Assembly: GCA_963205315.1 (NCBI GenBank)
Contig: CAUJIO010000097.1
Span: 1 to 53,813, forward strand
Length of the DNA stretch: 53,813 nt
Reading direction: 5' to 3'
DNA from: Pseudomonadota bacterium
GTDB lineage: Bacteria > Pseudomonadota > Alphaproteobacteria > Rhizobiales > Aestuariivirgaceae
In this document: piece by piece, positions 1-8,811 of the stretch
Layout: every line of letters starts with the position of its first letter
Numbering within the stretch: the first letter of the stretch is position 1
Made by a program: the position numbers and the translations under genes
The notes under the pieces: model-generated
Databases searched by the model: none
What the model was told of the DNA's origin: nothing
The model's input: only the letters and a program-made list of their open reading frames with translations

Positions 1-87
1 ATGGGCGAGGAAGAGCAGGCCGGTTATAATGCGCAGCACCGAAAGGATCGGGCCAGACCAGGAGTTGGGGATGATGCCGGTATTCAT
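1..87 (-). CDS. DoxX-like membrane protein, N-terminal fragment
   Basis: Only the first 29 codons are in the window; the gene runs off the left edge. The reading frame starts at the ATG on the minus strand at 87 and is preceded by a good ribosome binding site (AAGGAAA, about 10 bases upstream). The peptide begins MNTGIIPNSWSGPILSVLRI and continues into a hydrophobic stretch (ITGLLFLAH). This resembles the first transmembrane helix of DoxX/DoxD quinol-oxidase-associated membrane proteins, which typically open with an LR-I-x-G-L-LF-xH pattern. The family call rests on this short piece alone, so it is tentative. The gene is divergent from the toxin-antitoxin module to its right. Confidence 0.5.
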   Translation of the reverse strand, partial: MNTGIIPNSWSGPILSVLRIITGLLFLAH

Positions 88-184
88 GATGTTGTTTCCT
101 TGCGTTACAGTGAATCTGTAACCGCCAGATATACCGAAAGATGAAATGTATCAATAGAAGTTACGATTAATCAGGTGCGACAAG

Positions 185-213
185 TTGACATTAGCTAACC
201 GGTTAGCTAAATT
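185..213 (+). promoter_or_regulatory. Promoter and palindromic operator of the toxin-antitoxin module
   Basis: A consensus -35 box TTGACA (185-190) is followed after exactly 17 bases by a -10-like TAAATT (208-213). A perfect 20-bp palindrome, TTAGCTAACCGGTTAGCTAA (191-210), fills the whole spacer. Phd/VapB-type antitoxins usually repress their own operon by binding palindromes at the promoter, so this is the expected operator. The predicted transcription start falls at about base 220, the A of the antitoxin ATG, and no Shine-Dalgarno sequence precedes that ATG, so the mRNA may be leaderless. Confidence 0.7.
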
Positions 214-219
214 CACCAT

Positions 220-477
220 ATGACAATCGTGACAATCCATAAGGCCAAGACCGAACTGTCGAAGCTTGTTCAGGCCGCTGTTAACGGGGAAGAAGTAATT
301 ATCGCCAGGGGTGCTGAACCATTGGTGGCCTTGGTCCCACTGAAGCAACGTGGTGCCAGTGCAAAAAAGCCGCGTGAACCTGGCATGCTCAAGCACCTGC
401 TCGGCAAAATCCCAGATGATATCTGGTTCGAGCCTTTGCCTGAAGACGAGCTGAAGCTTTGGGAAGGGGGCGATTGA
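220..477 (+). CDS. Type II antitoxin, Phd/YefM family
   Basis: 85-aa protein. The N-terminus (MTIVTIHKAKTELSKLVQAA) and the following GEEVIIARG and PLVALVPL segments match the Phd/YefM DNA-binding fold, in which a short beta strand and helices form a dimeric operator-binding domain. The C-terminal part (PDDIWFEPLPEDELKLWEGG) is acidic and aromatic, like the flexible tail that wraps and inhibits a VapC-type toxin. The gene overlaps the toxin start by four bases, which implies translational coupling. No ribosome binding site is visible, and the ATG coincides with the predicted transcription start. Family is confident; exact toxin specificity is not. Confidence 0.88.
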   Translation: MTIVTIHKAKTELSKLVQAAVNGEEVIIARGAEPLVALVPLKQRGASAKKPREPGMLKHLLGKIPDDIWFEPLPEDELKLWEGGD

Positions 478-860
478 GCCTCCTTCTCGATACGCATACC
501 CTGTTCTGGTGGGTGACGGATAGCGCCTTGCTCTCGGAACAGGCTCGCCGGCAGATCGCGGACGAGGCCGGAGATTGTTACGTCAGTGCCGTTTCCGTTT
601 TCGAACTATCCAACAAGGTGCGGCTTGGCAAATTCGATCCCGCCCGCGAACTTGTGGAGCGGCTGCAGGAGGTCATGGAGTACAACCGCTTCACGCCCCT
701 CGCCGTTTCCATGGACCATGCGCGGCTCGCGGGCCGCCTCGCCAACCCGCACCGCGATCCCTTCGACCGGCTGCTGGCAGCACAATCCATCATCGAGAAT
801 ATTCCCGTTGTGACAGCTGATACGGCGATCAGGGACTTGGGGGCGAGGGTGGTTTGGTGA
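474..860 (+). CDS. vapC: Type II toxin VapC, PIN-domain ribonuclease
   Basis: 128-aa PIN-domain protein. Acidic metal-binding residues of the fold are visible: D6 in LLLDTHTLFWW, E44 in VFELSNKVRLGK, D95 and D98 in DPFDRLLAAQ, and D116 in VVTADTAI. Such proteins are Mg-dependent RNases that cut tRNA or other RNA when freed from the antitoxin. I chose the TTG at 474 because it overlaps the antitoxin stop (TTGA) and has a strong purine-rich site (GGGAAGGGGG) a few bases upstream; a longer frame from a TTG at 459 would precede that site. The HxDPFDRLLAAQ signature is typical of the VapC partnered with Phd-type antitoxins. All catalytic residues appear intact. Confidence 0.88.
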   Translation: MSLLLDTHTLFWWVTDSALLSEQARRQIADEAGDCYVSAVSVFELSNKVRLGKFDPARELVERLQEVMEYNRFTPLAVSMDHARLAGRLANPHRDPFDRLLAAQSIIENIPVVTADTAIRDLGARVVW

Positions 861-900
861 GCCCGGATCACGAACACCAAGATTATTCAGCCGTTTGAAT

Positions 901-1551
901 CTACATGCTTAATGCAGATTCGAGATCACATAGCCGGCATAACTCCTCAAGACGGGGAGTTGCTTGAATGCGGTTGCCATCCCAGACCGCTGGAGTTGTT
1001 ACCAGTCCGGTTCTTCCAAGCGAAACAGCGACAGCTTCGCAATGATCTTCAGAATCAAAATACTTAGGCACGAGATCTTTCAGGGTGGCCTCGTGGACTG
1101 AACGATCAAGTTCGTCCTCTGTAACCCCACTGTTCTGCAGTGCGAGTTTGTGGTGGTGCAAGGTAGCGAGGAGCAAAAGTTCTTCTCGAGTTAACTGAGA
1201 CACAAGCTCCGCATTAGACGCAATTTTATCTGGTTGGAATGGAATTTGAACGTCAAAACACCCTGACCGAATGATCTCAGCCATTAGCTTCAGATTGCGG
1301 CGAGCTGCTCCTTGCTTTGTTGCATTGAGATAGCGAAACAATAGGCCAAAAAAGCTATCTTGATCGACATCTCCGGCCAGTCTTGTTCCGCTCTTGAGCT
1401 CAGCAATCAGAATTTCCTGAGCCTCTTGAATCCTGTTTTTCTGCCATGCGCGATACATCGCGCTCAACCCAAATGAAGGAGTTGATTTCACTCCTTCATC
1501 GATAAGATCAAGAGCACCTTGCGTGAGTGCTTCTAAGATATCTCCGCTCAC
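901..1551 (-). CDS. Hypothetical protein translationally coupled to uvrA
   Basis: 216-aa, probably soluble protein that I do not recognise. It is rich in leucine and charged residues and predicted largely helical; no signal peptide, membrane segment or enzymatic motif is obvious. It starts with a GTG that overlaps the uvrA stop in a GTGA arrangement, so it would be made by reinitiation after UvrA. Base composition is visibly more AT-rich than uvrA, suggesting a recent arrival placed behind a housekeeping gene. The C-terminal segment [17 protein letters not shown] contains two Cys. It may be a host-specific accessory protein; no function can be assigned. Confidence 0.65.
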   Translation of the reverse strand: MSGDILEALTQGALDLIDEGVKSTPSFGLSAMYRAWQKNRIQEAQEILIAELKSGTRLAGDVDQDSFFGLLFRYLNATKQGAARRNLKLMAEIIRSGCFDVQIPFQPDKIASNAELVSQLTREELLLLATLHHHKLALQNSGVTEDELDRSVHEATLKDLVPKYFDSEDHCEAVAVSLGRTGLVTTPAVWDGNRIQATPRLEELCRLCDLESALSM

Positions 1552-4469
1552 TCCGCCGCTTCTTTCCGACCCCGCTTCAACACGTCCTTCAGATACTGCC
1601 CCGTATAGCTCCGCTTTTCGCGCACCACGTCTTCCGGTGTTCCGGCCACGACGATCTCGCCGCCGCCGTCGCCGCCTTCGGGGCCGAGGTCGATGATCCA
1701 GTCGGCGGTCTTGATGACTTCGAGATTGTGCTCGATGACCACCACCGAATTCCCCTGGTCAACCAGCTCGTGCAGCACTTCGAGAAGCTTCTTCACGTCA
1801 TGGAAATGCAGTCCGGTCGTCGGCTCGTCCAGCAGGTAGAGCGTGCGGCCAGTGGCGCGGCGCGACAGTTCCTTGGCCAGCTTCACCCGTTGCGCCTCGC
1901 CGCCTGACAGTGTCGTCGCCTGCTGCCCGACCTTGATGTAGCTCAGGCCCACGCGCTCCAGCGTCTCCATCTTGTCGCGGACACTCGGCACGGCGCGGAA
2001 GAACTCGGCGGCCTGCTCCACCGTCATGTCGAGCACGTCGGCAATCGACTTGTCCTTGAACTTGATCTCCAGCGTTTCGCGATTGTAGCGGTGGCCATGG
2101 CAGGCATCGCAGGTCACATAGACGTCGGGCAGGAAGTGCATCTCGATCTTGATGACGCCGTCGCCCTGGCAGGTTTCGCAGCGTCCACCTTTCACGTTGA
2201 ACGAAAAGCGGCCCGGTTCATAACCGCGGGCATTTGCTTCCGGCAATCCGGCGAACCAGTCGCGGATCGGCGTGAAGGCACCGGTATAGGTGGCCGGATT
2301 GGAGCGCGGCGTGCGGCCGATCGGCGACTGGTCGATGTCGATGATCTTGTCGAGCAGTTCCAGTCCCTCGATACGGTCATGCTCGGCGGGCGCTTCGCGC
2401 GTGCCCATCAGCTTGCGCGCCGCCGCCTTGTAAACGGTGTCGATCAGAAGCGTGGATTTGCCGCCGCCCGAAACGCCGGTCACGCAGGTGAACACGCCCA
2501 GCGGAATTTCGGCCGAGATATTCTTGAGATTGTTGGCGCGCGCACCTTTGACGCGGATCGAGCGGCCCTTCTCCCATTTGCGCCGCCGTCCCGGTAACGG
2601 CACCTGCTGCATGCCAGTGAGATATTGCCCGGTGAGCGATTTCGGATTGGCCATCACTTCGGCGGGTGTGCCCTGCGCGATGATCTCGCCGCCATGGACA
2701 CCCGCACCGGGGCCGATGTCGACGACATAATCGGCCAGCCGGATGGCATCTTCATCATGCTCCACGACGATCACCGTGTTGCCGAGATCGCGCAGATGCA
2801 CCAATGTTTCCAGCAGCCGCGCGTTGTCGCGCTGATGCAGGCCGATCGACGGCTCATCGAGGACATAGAGAACGCCGGTGAGACCAGAGCCAATCTGCGA
2901 GGCCAGCCGGATGCGCTGGCTTTCACCACCCGACAGCGTGCCGGACGTGCGCGACAGGTTGAGATAGTCGAGCCCGACATCGACAAGGAATTGCAGACGC
3001 TCACGGATTTCCTTGAGGATGCGCGCGGCGATTTCCTTGTCCTTGGGCTTCAGCATCGCCGGCAGCGTATCGAACCACAGATAGGCCTCGCGGATCGACA
3101 TCGCCGAAATCTCGCCGATGTGCTTGCGGTCGACCTTCACCGCCAGGGCCTGCGGCTTCAGGCGATAGCCCTTGCACTCCGAGCACGGATGATCTGACTG
3201 GTACTTCGACAGCTCCTCGCGCATCCACTCGGAATCGGTCTCGCGCCAGCGCCGCTCGATATTGCCGATGACGCCCTCGAATGGCTTCTTCGACTTGTAG
3301 GAACGGATGCCGTCGTCATAGACGATGGTCACCTCTTCCTCGCCGGTGCCGTTCAGCACCACGTCGCGGGCTTTCTTCGGGAGGTCCTTCCACGGCGTGG
3401 TCATCGAGAACTTGTAGTGCTTGGCCAGCGCTTCGAGCGTCTGCTGGTAATAGGGCGACGTGTTGCCTGTCTTGGCCCAGGGAGCCAAAGCGCCATCGCG
3501 CAGGCTGACGGTGTTGTCGGGAACCACCAGTTCTGGCTCGAAATGCAGTTCGGTGCCAAGTCCGTCGCATTTCGGGCAGGCGCCAAAGGGATTGTTGAAC
3601 GAGAAGAGGCGGGGTTCGATCTCGTCGATGGTGAAGCCCGAAACCGGGCAGGCAAAGCGCTCGGAAAACAGCAGCCGCTCATGCGTGTCGTTCTTCGACT
3701 TGTTGGCGCTCTCGCCGGTCTGCTCCGACAATGGCAGCGGCTTGTCGGCGAACTCGGCGACCGCCAGGCCGTCGGCCAGCTTCAGCGCCGTTTCGAAACT
3801 GTCGGCCAGCCGTGTCCCGAGATCGGGTTTCACCACCAGGCGGTCCACCACCACGTCGATGTCGTGCTTGTACTTCTTGTCGAGGGCGGGAACCGCGTCG
3901 ATCTCGTAAAAGGTCCCATCCACCTTGACGCGCTGGAACCCCTTCTTCTGCAGGTCGGCCAATTCCTTGCGGTACTCGCCCTTGCGTCCACGGACGATCG
4001 GCGCCAGCAGATAGAGCCTCGTGCCCTCGGGCAGAGCCAGCGTCCGGTCCACCATCTGGGTCACCGTCTGGCTCTCGATGGGGAGCCCGGTTGCTGGCGA
4101 ATAGGCGACACCGATGCGCGCGAACAGCAGGCGCATGTAGTCATAGATCTCGGTGACCGTGCCGACTGTCGAGCGCGGATTGCGGCTGGTGGTCTTCTGT
4201 TCGATCGAAATGGCCGGCGACAGGCCATCGATCTGGTCGACGTCTGGCTTCTGCATCATCTCGAGGAATTGCCGGGCATAGGCCGACAGGCTTTCGACGT
4301 AGCGGCGCTGCCCCTCGGCATAGATCGTATCGAAGGCCAGTGACGACTTGCCGGACCCGGACAGGCCGGTGAACACGATCAGCTTGTCGCGCGGCAGTTC
4401 GAGGGAGATGTTCTTCAGGTTGTGCTCGCGCGCGCCCTGAATGGAGATGACTTTCTTGTGCTCTGGCAT
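1548..4469 (-). CDS. uvrA: UvrABC nucleotide excision repair ATPase UvrA
   Basis: 973 aa, close to the usual length of UvrA, the damage-recognition ATPase that loads UvrB in nucleotide excision repair. Two ABC modules are clear. The first has Walker [10 protein letters not shown] at residues 35-43 and signature LSGGESQR. The second has [10 protein letters not shown], signature LSGGEAQR, and [13 protein letters not shown] as its Walker B region. Zinc-finger CxxC pairs are present ([24 protein letters not shown] with CDACHGHR). The start ATG at 4469 gives the canonical beginning ([17 protein letters not shown]). Upstream lie three short direct repeats and a near-match to the alphaproteobacterial SOS box. 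The only downstream companion is the overlapping hypothetical gene. Confidence 0.98.
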   Translation of the reverse strand: MPEHKKVISIQGAREHNLKNISLELPRDKLIVFTGLSGSGKSSLAFDTIYAEGQRRYVESLSAYARQFLEMMQKPDVDQIDGLSPAISIEQKTTSRNPRSTVGTVTEIYDYMRLLFARIGVAYSPATGLPIESQTVTQMVDRTLALPEGTRLYLLAPIVRGRKGEYRKELADLQKKGFQRVKVDGTFYEIDAVPALDKKYKHDIDVVVDRLVVKPDLGTRLADSFETALKLADGLAVAEFADKPLPLSEQTGESANKSKNDTHERLLFSERFACPVSGFTIDEIEPRLFSFNNPFGACPKCDGLGTELHFEPELVVPDNTVSLRDGALAPWAKTGNTSPYYQQTLEALAKHYKFSMTTPWKDLPKKARDVVLNGTGEEEVTIVYDDGIRSYKSKKPFEGVIGNIERRWRETDSEWMREELSKYQSDHPCSECKGYRLKPQALAVKVDRKHIGEISAMSIREAYLWFDTLPAMLKPKDKEIAARILKEIRERLQFLVDVGLDYLNLSRTSGTLSGGESQRIRLASQIGSGLTGVLYVLDEPSIGLHQRDNARLLETLVHLRDLGNTVIVVEHDEDAIRLADYVVDIGPGAGVHGGEIIAQGTPAEVMANPKSLTGQYLTGMQQVPLPGRRRKWEKGRSIRVKGARANNLKNISAEIPLGVFTCVTGVSGGGKSTLLIDTVYKAAARKLMGTREAPAEHDRIEGLELLDKIIDIDQSPIGRTPRSNPATYTGAFTPIRDWFAGLPEANARGYEPGRFSFNVKGGRCETCQGDGVIKIEMHFLPDVYVTCDACHGHRYNRETLEIKFKDKSIADVLDMTVEQAAEFFRAVPSVRDKMETLERVGLSYIKVGQQATTLSGGEAQRVKLAKELSRRATGRTLYLLDEPTTGLHFHDVKKLLEVLHELVDQGNSVVVIEHNLEVIKTADWIIDLGPEGGDGGGEIVVAGTPEDVVREKRSYTGQYLKDVLKRGRKEAAE

Positions 4470-4521
4470 AGCCTGTGACTAGATCAAAAAGAGAACGTTC
4501 GCAAGGATGGACCAAGTTTAT

Positions 4522-4566
4522 GTCAGCAGATACGGTCAGCAGCTGTCAGCAGTTCGCGCCCTGTCC
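4522..4566. promoter_or_regulatory. Triple GTCAGCAG repeat and near-SOS box upstream of uvrA
   Basis: GTCAGCAG occurs three times in 31 bases (4522-4529, 4535-4542, 4545-4552). It is followed by GTTC-N7-GTCC (4552-4566), one base off the alphaproteobacterial LexA site GTTC-N7-GTTC. The element lies 53-97 bases upstream of the uvrA start. LexA control of uvrA is common, but the mismatch and lack of a mapped promoter keep this speculative. Confidence 0.3.
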
Positions 4567-4609
4567 ACATCTTCTTTCTGACGATCGAACATTCCGTCCC
4601 CGGCGGATA

Positions 4610-5326
4610 TCAGCGGGGGACGAAAACTCTTGGAAGGACCGGGTCCTCGGGTTGCCATGATGGCAGCAGTTCGGTGATGATTCCTGCGTCCTGGATCTTG
4701 AACAGCTCATAACCGCTCAGGAAATAGTTGCCGGGCCTGGAGACATAGTGCTGGTCGCGCAGGCGGCAGAGGAAGTCGCTGTTAACGCCCGCTTTTTCCA
4801 GCAGGTTGAGGTACAGCTCTGTGGCACTGGTATCCGGAATGTTGGAGTAAGCGCTGCAGGCGCCATGAAACACCCACACGGAAGCGCCGCTCGCTTTTCG
4901 CTTTTGGCCCTGCATGAACGCGGCAACGCAGCCAGACGCGCAGATGCCGCCTCCCATCACCCGTGTCGTGAATTCCGTCTTCTGCCGCACCTGCCCAAGC
5001 ACCTCGATCAGCTTCAGGAGATAGGATAGTTCGCCACCTTCGCTGTCGAGCTCAAGGACCACGTGTTTGTACGCAGGTGGCGTCTGAAGCAGCAGGTCGC
5101 GGAGGTTCTCGGCCAAAGGGTAAGTGAGAGGCCCCCGGAAGCGAAGGCCAATTGCATCGCTCTTGATGGACGGATCCTGTTCGTGCGTGAACAAGCGCAG
5201 ACCCGGATGGAGGGGAATGACCGGTTGCGACGTGTCTGCATCAGCGGGCAAGATCCCGCTGCGCAACTGCAGCAGGACCGCGAGGATCAGCCAAAACCTC
5301 TGAAAGCGACGGTTGAACTCAAACAT
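4610..5326 (-). CDS. Secreted or membrane-anchored ClpP/crotonase-fold protein (COG3904-like)
   Basis: 238 aa using the ATG at 5326, which places a hydrophobic signal or anchor (FWLILAVLLQL) directly at the N-terminus; an earlier ATG at 5353 is possible. The body has ClpP-like features: VVLELDSEGGELSYL, resembling the oxyanion-loop region; MGGGICASGCVAAFMQG with a candidate nucleophile Ser131; and VWVFHGAC with a candidate catalytic His154. This matches the group of predicted periplasmic proteins (COG3904) related to ClpP and SppA. Substrate and role are unknown. Cysteines around the serine could form a disulfide outside the cytoplasm. It is divergent from recQ, with about 150 bases between them and no clear operator. 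Confidence 0.65.
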   Translation of the reverse strand: MFEFNRRFQRFWLILAVLLQLRSGILPADADTSQPVIPLHPGLRLFTHEQDPSIKSDAIGLRFRGPLTYPLAENLRDLLLQTPPAYKHVVLELDSEGGELSYLLKLIEVLGQVRQKTEFTTRVMGGGICASGCVAAFMQGQKRKASGASVWVFHGACSAYSNIPDTSATELYLNLLEKAGVNSDFLCRLRDQHYVSRPGNYFLSGYELFKIQDAGIITELLPSWQPEDPVLPRVFVPR

Positions 5327-5474
5327 TGTGTTCTCAAGTGTCACCAGATGCATGATTGCGCTGAAATGCGGCTGCCTGCCATGCGAAAAATCAAGTCCGC
5401 AGTCTTCCGGCTTTGCCGCAAGTCAGAATCACGGCAGTTGAACGTCTTGCCTCCCCATCAACCGGAACACGGAT

Positions 5475-7292
5475 TTGCCAGCCAAGCACGACATCCTGCG
5501 CCACACGTTCGGCTATGAGACGTTCCGCCCCGGGCAGGAGGAAATTGTCGATACCCTGCTCGACGGCCGCAATGTTCTGGCGGTTATGCCGACGGGTTCC
5601 GGAAAATCGCTGTGCTATCAGGTGCCCGCACTGGTGAAGGGCGGCCTGTCGATCGTCGTATCGCCGCTGGTGGCGTTGATGCAGGATCAGGTGGCGGCCT
5701 TGAAGCTTGCGGGTGTCGCCGCCGAGACGATCAATTCTGCCGCCTCGCGCGAAGAAAACGTGCGCATCTGGAAGCGCGTCGCGGCAGGGGACGTGCGGCT
5801 GCTCTATCTTTCGCCCGAGCGCCTGATGACCGATCGGATGATCCACGCGCTGCAGAACGTCGGGGTCGAGCTGATTGCGATCGACGAGGCGCATTGCATC
5901 TCGCAGTGGGGCGCATCCTTCCGTCCCGAATATGACATGCTGCAGAGCCTCAAAGATGCCTTCCCCGGAACCGCCATCGGTGCATTCACGGCAACCGCGG
6001 ATGAACCCACGCGCCGCGATATCGTCGCCAAGATCTTCGGCGGCAAGGCGGATGTCTTCGTGTCGGGGTTCGACCGGCCCAACATTCGCCTGATGGTGGC
6101 GCCGAAAAATGGTGTGAAGGAACAGCTCCTCGATTTCCTCGACGGCCACAAGGGTGAAAGCGGCATTGTCTATGCGCTGTCGCGGAAATCCACTGAGGAA
6201 CTCAGCGCGCATCTCGTCTCCAAGGGCTATCGCGCCATCGCCTATCACGCCGGAATGAGTGCCGATGACCGTGCAGACGCGCAGAACCTGTTCATGGCAG
6301 AGAAGGGTATCATTGTCTGTGCCACCATTGCCTTTGGTATGGGCATCGACAAACCGGATGTGCGCTTCGTCTTCCACGCCGATCTGCCCTCATCGCTCGA
6401 GGCCTATTATCAGGAGATCGGCCGTGCCGGCCGCGACGGCAATCCTGCCGAGGCGCAAATGGTCTTCGGCCTCGCAGACATTCAGATGCGCCGCCGCTTC
6501 ATCGATCAGGAAGCTGGCGGCGAGGAACGCCGCCGCCGCGAACACCGGCGGCTCGACACGCTGGTCGCCTACTGCGAGGCTCCGGAATGCCGGCGCCAGA
6601 ATCTGCTGCTCTATTTTGGCGAGGAGTCGGAGCCCTGCGGCAATTGTGACGTCTGCCTCGATCCGGCGGAGACTGTCGATGGTTCCGAGGAGGCGCGGTG
6701 GGTGTTGGAGGCGATCGCCCTTACCGGCGAGCGCTTCGGCGCCGCACACATTGCAGACATCATGGCCGGCAAACCGAATGACAGGATTACCCAGCTCCGT
6801 CACGATGCACACGCCGTCTTTGGCATCGGCAAGGCCCACGGCCGCCAGCATTGGCAGACCATGCTCCGCCAGCTGGTTGGTGGAGGTTTCCTGTCGATCG
6901 ACGTCGCCGGATTCGGCGGTCTCGGCATCACCCAGAAGGGACGTGCACTGATCAATCGCCAGGCCACATTCCAGCATCGTCGCGATCTTGCGCGTCCCAG
7001 CAAGAAAGTCGAGCGCTCCAGGCGCATCGCTGCGGCCGTGGAACAGGGGGGCGTATCGGATGAACTGCTGCAGCGCCTGAAAGGCTTGCGCGCCAAGCTG
7101 GCACGGCAACGCGGTGTGCCGGCCTATGTGATTTTCAACGACCGTACACTGATTGACATGGCGGCAAAGCGCCCTCTCACGCGCTGGGACTTTGGTGAGG
7201 TCAACGGCGTCGGCGAGGCAAAACTCCAGCAATTTGCCGAAGTTTTCCTCGCCGAGATCAGGGCATTCGTCCAGGAGGGCAGGGCTGCCTAA
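5475..7292 (+). CDS. recQ: ATP-dependent DNA helicase RecQ
   Basis: 605 aa. It carries the RecQ helicase core with Walker A MPTGSGKSLCYQ at about 38-49, the DEAH box at 137-140 inside IDEAHCISQWGASFRPEY, and motif VI QEIGRAGRDG. A zinc-binding RQC region follows (C-x-RRQNLLLYFGE and CGNCDVC), then a winged helix and a C-terminal HRDC domain ending near VNGVGEAKLQQFAEVFL. The enzyme unwinds DNA 3' to 5' in recombination and repair. The start is a TTG at 5475 with weak upstream signal, chosen because it gives the usual short N-terminus before FGYETFRPGQ. The aromatic loop reads QWGASFRPEY where E. coli has QWGHDFRPEY. The gene ends tail-to-tail with the TadG-like gene, overlapping by three or four bases. 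Confidence 0.97.
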   Translation: MPAKHDILRHTFGYETFRPGQEEIVDTLLDGRNVLAVMPTGSGKSLCYQVPALVKGGLSIVVSPLVALMQDQVAALKLAGVAAETINSAASREENVRIWKRVAAGDVRLLYLSPERLMTDRMIHALQNVGVELIAIDEAHCISQWGASFRPEYDMLQSLKDAFPGTAIGAFTATADEPTRRDIVAKIFGGKADVFVSGFDRPNIRLMVAPKNGVKEQLLDFLDGHKGESGIVYALSRKSTEELSAHLVSKGYRAIAYHAGMSADDRADAQNLFMAEKGIIVCATIAFGMGIDKPDVRFVFHADLPSSLEAYYQEIGRAGRDGNPAEAQMVFGLADIQMRRRFIDQEAGGEERRRREHRRLDTLVAYCEAPECRRQNLLLYFGEESEPCGNCDVCLDPAETVDGSEEARWVLEAIALTGERFGAAHIADIMAGKPNDRITQLRHDAHAVFGIGKAHGRQHWQTMLRQLVGGGFLSIDVAGFGGLGITQKGRALINRQATFQHRRDLARPSKKVERSRRIAAAVEQGGVSDELLQRLKGLRAKLARQRGVPAYVIFNDRTLIDMAAKRPLTRWDFGEVNGVGEAKLQQFAEVFLAEIRAFVQEGRAA

Positions 7293-8593
7293 TCGGTCAG
7301 CCTGGCCTTGCTCTGCGTGACATAGTCGAGTTGCGTCGGCTTGGAATATCCATAGTCTGTATGGCTCATGCCGATTGTGAAAGCGCCATTGCCGCCAATT
7401 TCGATGTTGTCGACGACCATTGGCGAGTAACTGGAGTCGGCATTGAAATCGCCGCCGCCTGTAACATAGAGTTTGTGTTTCGGCGTGTAGACGATACCGC
7501 GGAAATAACTCCCCGCGCCACCTTGAACCGTGTTGGTCTGAACGGTTGTTGCCGACTTGTCACCAATGATGGCAAAGCCGGGATAGGTGCCGGTGCTTGG
7601 CGCTTGCAACTTGATCGTACCGCCGGAATTCATGTCAATCCTGGCATTGGAACCAAGAAGCACCAGTGTCACATTCGTTCCGGTCAGCGTTGCCTGGGCA
7701 CCCAGTGAAAGCGTGCCCGTGATGTAATGCACGCCCGGTGTAAACGATGCACTGCCTTGTGCTGAGATGGTGATGTTGGAATATTTGGTCGCGTTGAGCG
7801 ACACCAGTCCGTCCTGTTTCTTGATCGACTTGGTGACGGCGCTGCCACCGGGGTCGGAGACGGCGATCATATAGGGATCGGCGACAACCGGCTTGCCGGC
7901 TTCGGGCGTGACGGAGAACCACCCCGCGCCGCCCGTCTGCGCATAGTTTCCGGCAACGTGGAACTTGTCGGCAGTCGCTTCCGCATTTCCCTGCAGGTGC
8001 AGGCCGGAGGCACTGGACGAATTTGAATGGACGGTACAATTGCTTGTGGTGAAGTCGCCCGTTCCACGGATGTAGATGGCGTCGGCCATGGAGGTGTTGA
8101 GAGCGATCAGGCATCGCGTGCCGGACTCTCCCTGTTCGACATGCGCCGATGACCCTACGCCAAAGCCGACATCGGGCAGGACCGGGCCACCGCCCGGCAA
8201 TTGGGCATCAGCGTTGCTGCTGCTGGTATGATAGGCGACCGCGAGCAGCGTGCCTTCGACCACCGCGTCGATCTTGATTGATACATCCTCGCCTGCGACG
8301 TCGATATCAGATGTCGCTGTAACGCCGTAGAGGGACGGCATGTTGCGATTGAAATAGGATAGCGCAATTTGTTCGCGTTGCGCATTTGATCCCTTGGCGG
8401 CGGCCGCGGCTAGCGCTGCTCCGTCCGCCACCTGTTGCAGCGCCGATCGGGCTTCGGTGATGCGGCCCATGTCGATGGCGAGACCGGCAACGGCAACAAG
8501 CGGAATGGCAGTGAGGCCAAGGATGAGAGAGATATTCCCGTCCTCGTTGTGGGAAAATCGCTTCAACTTCGCAATCAGTCCGGTATTCTTCAT
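7289..8593 (-). CDS. TadG-like pilus-assembly-associated protein with DUF7305-like C-terminus
   Basis: 434 aa from the ATG at 8593, which has a GGAGG ribosome binding site. The N-terminus has a charged segment (KLKRFSHNEDGNISLILGLT) followed by a transmembrane helix and the DMGRITEARSALQQVADGAALAAAAA motif region. That is the hallmark of TadE/TadG-like proteins of Flp/Tad pilus systems. The rest is Gly/Ser/Thr-rich and beta-strand-rich (for example GNAEATADKFHVAGNYAQTG and FTPGVHYITGTLSLGAQATL), suggesting a beta-helix-like extracellular domain, as in proteins annotated DUF7305. No other tad genes are in the window, so this is an isolated copy. It may be a surface or pseudopilin-like factor. 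Confidence 0.72.
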   Translation of the reverse strand: MKNTGLIAKLKRFSHNEDGNISLILGLTAIPLVAVAGLAIDMGRITEARSALQQVADGAALAAAAAKGSNAQREQIALSYFNRNMPSLYGVTATSDIDVAGEDVSIKIDAVVEGTLLAVAYHTSSSNADAQLPGGGPVLPDVGFGVGSSAHVEQGESGTRCLIALNTSMADAIYIRGTGDFTTSNCTVHSNSSSASGLHLQGNAEATADKFHVAGNYAQTGGAGWFSVTPEAGKPVVADPYMIAVSDPGGSAVTKSIKKQDGLVSLNATKYSNITISAQGSASFTPGVHYITGTLSLGAQATLTGTNVTLVLLGSNARIDMNSGGTIKLQAPSTGTYPGFAIIGDKSATTVQTNTVQGGAGSYFRGIVYTPKHKLYVTGGGDFNADSSYSPMVVDNIEIGGNGAFTIGMSHTDYGYSKPTQLDYVTQSKARLTD

Positions 8594-8781
8594 ATCGGCC
8601 TCCATGGGCTCGGCGTGAAAATGCAATCAGTTCGATAGCCATGTACTACCTGAGACCCGCTAAGGTAGATTGAACCGCCGAATTAACTTTTACAGGACCA
8701 CTGGAAGCGCTCGTTAACCACCATTGAGTGACGCATCTTGCTCACGGCAGGGTTGCTGCACTGATTTTCACCAGCTAAACC

Positions 8782-8796
8782 GTGGGGATATCCCAC
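8782..8796. promoter_or_regulatory. Short inverted repeat upstream of the MATE gene
   Basis: GTGGG-N5-CCCAC (8782-8796) contains the perfect palindrome GGGATATCCC and lies 15 bases before the MATE start codon. It sits in the 218-base region divergent from the TadG-like gene. It could be an operator or a leader hairpin; there is no further support. Confidence 0.25.
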
Positions 8797-8811
8797 CGGT
8801 AAGTTGAAAAC

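Noticed and set aside
4493-4500. GAACGTTC upstream of uvrA as an SOS box
   Set aside because: Alphaproteobacterial LexA sites are direct repeats spaced by seven bases; this is an 8-bp palindrome without that spacing.
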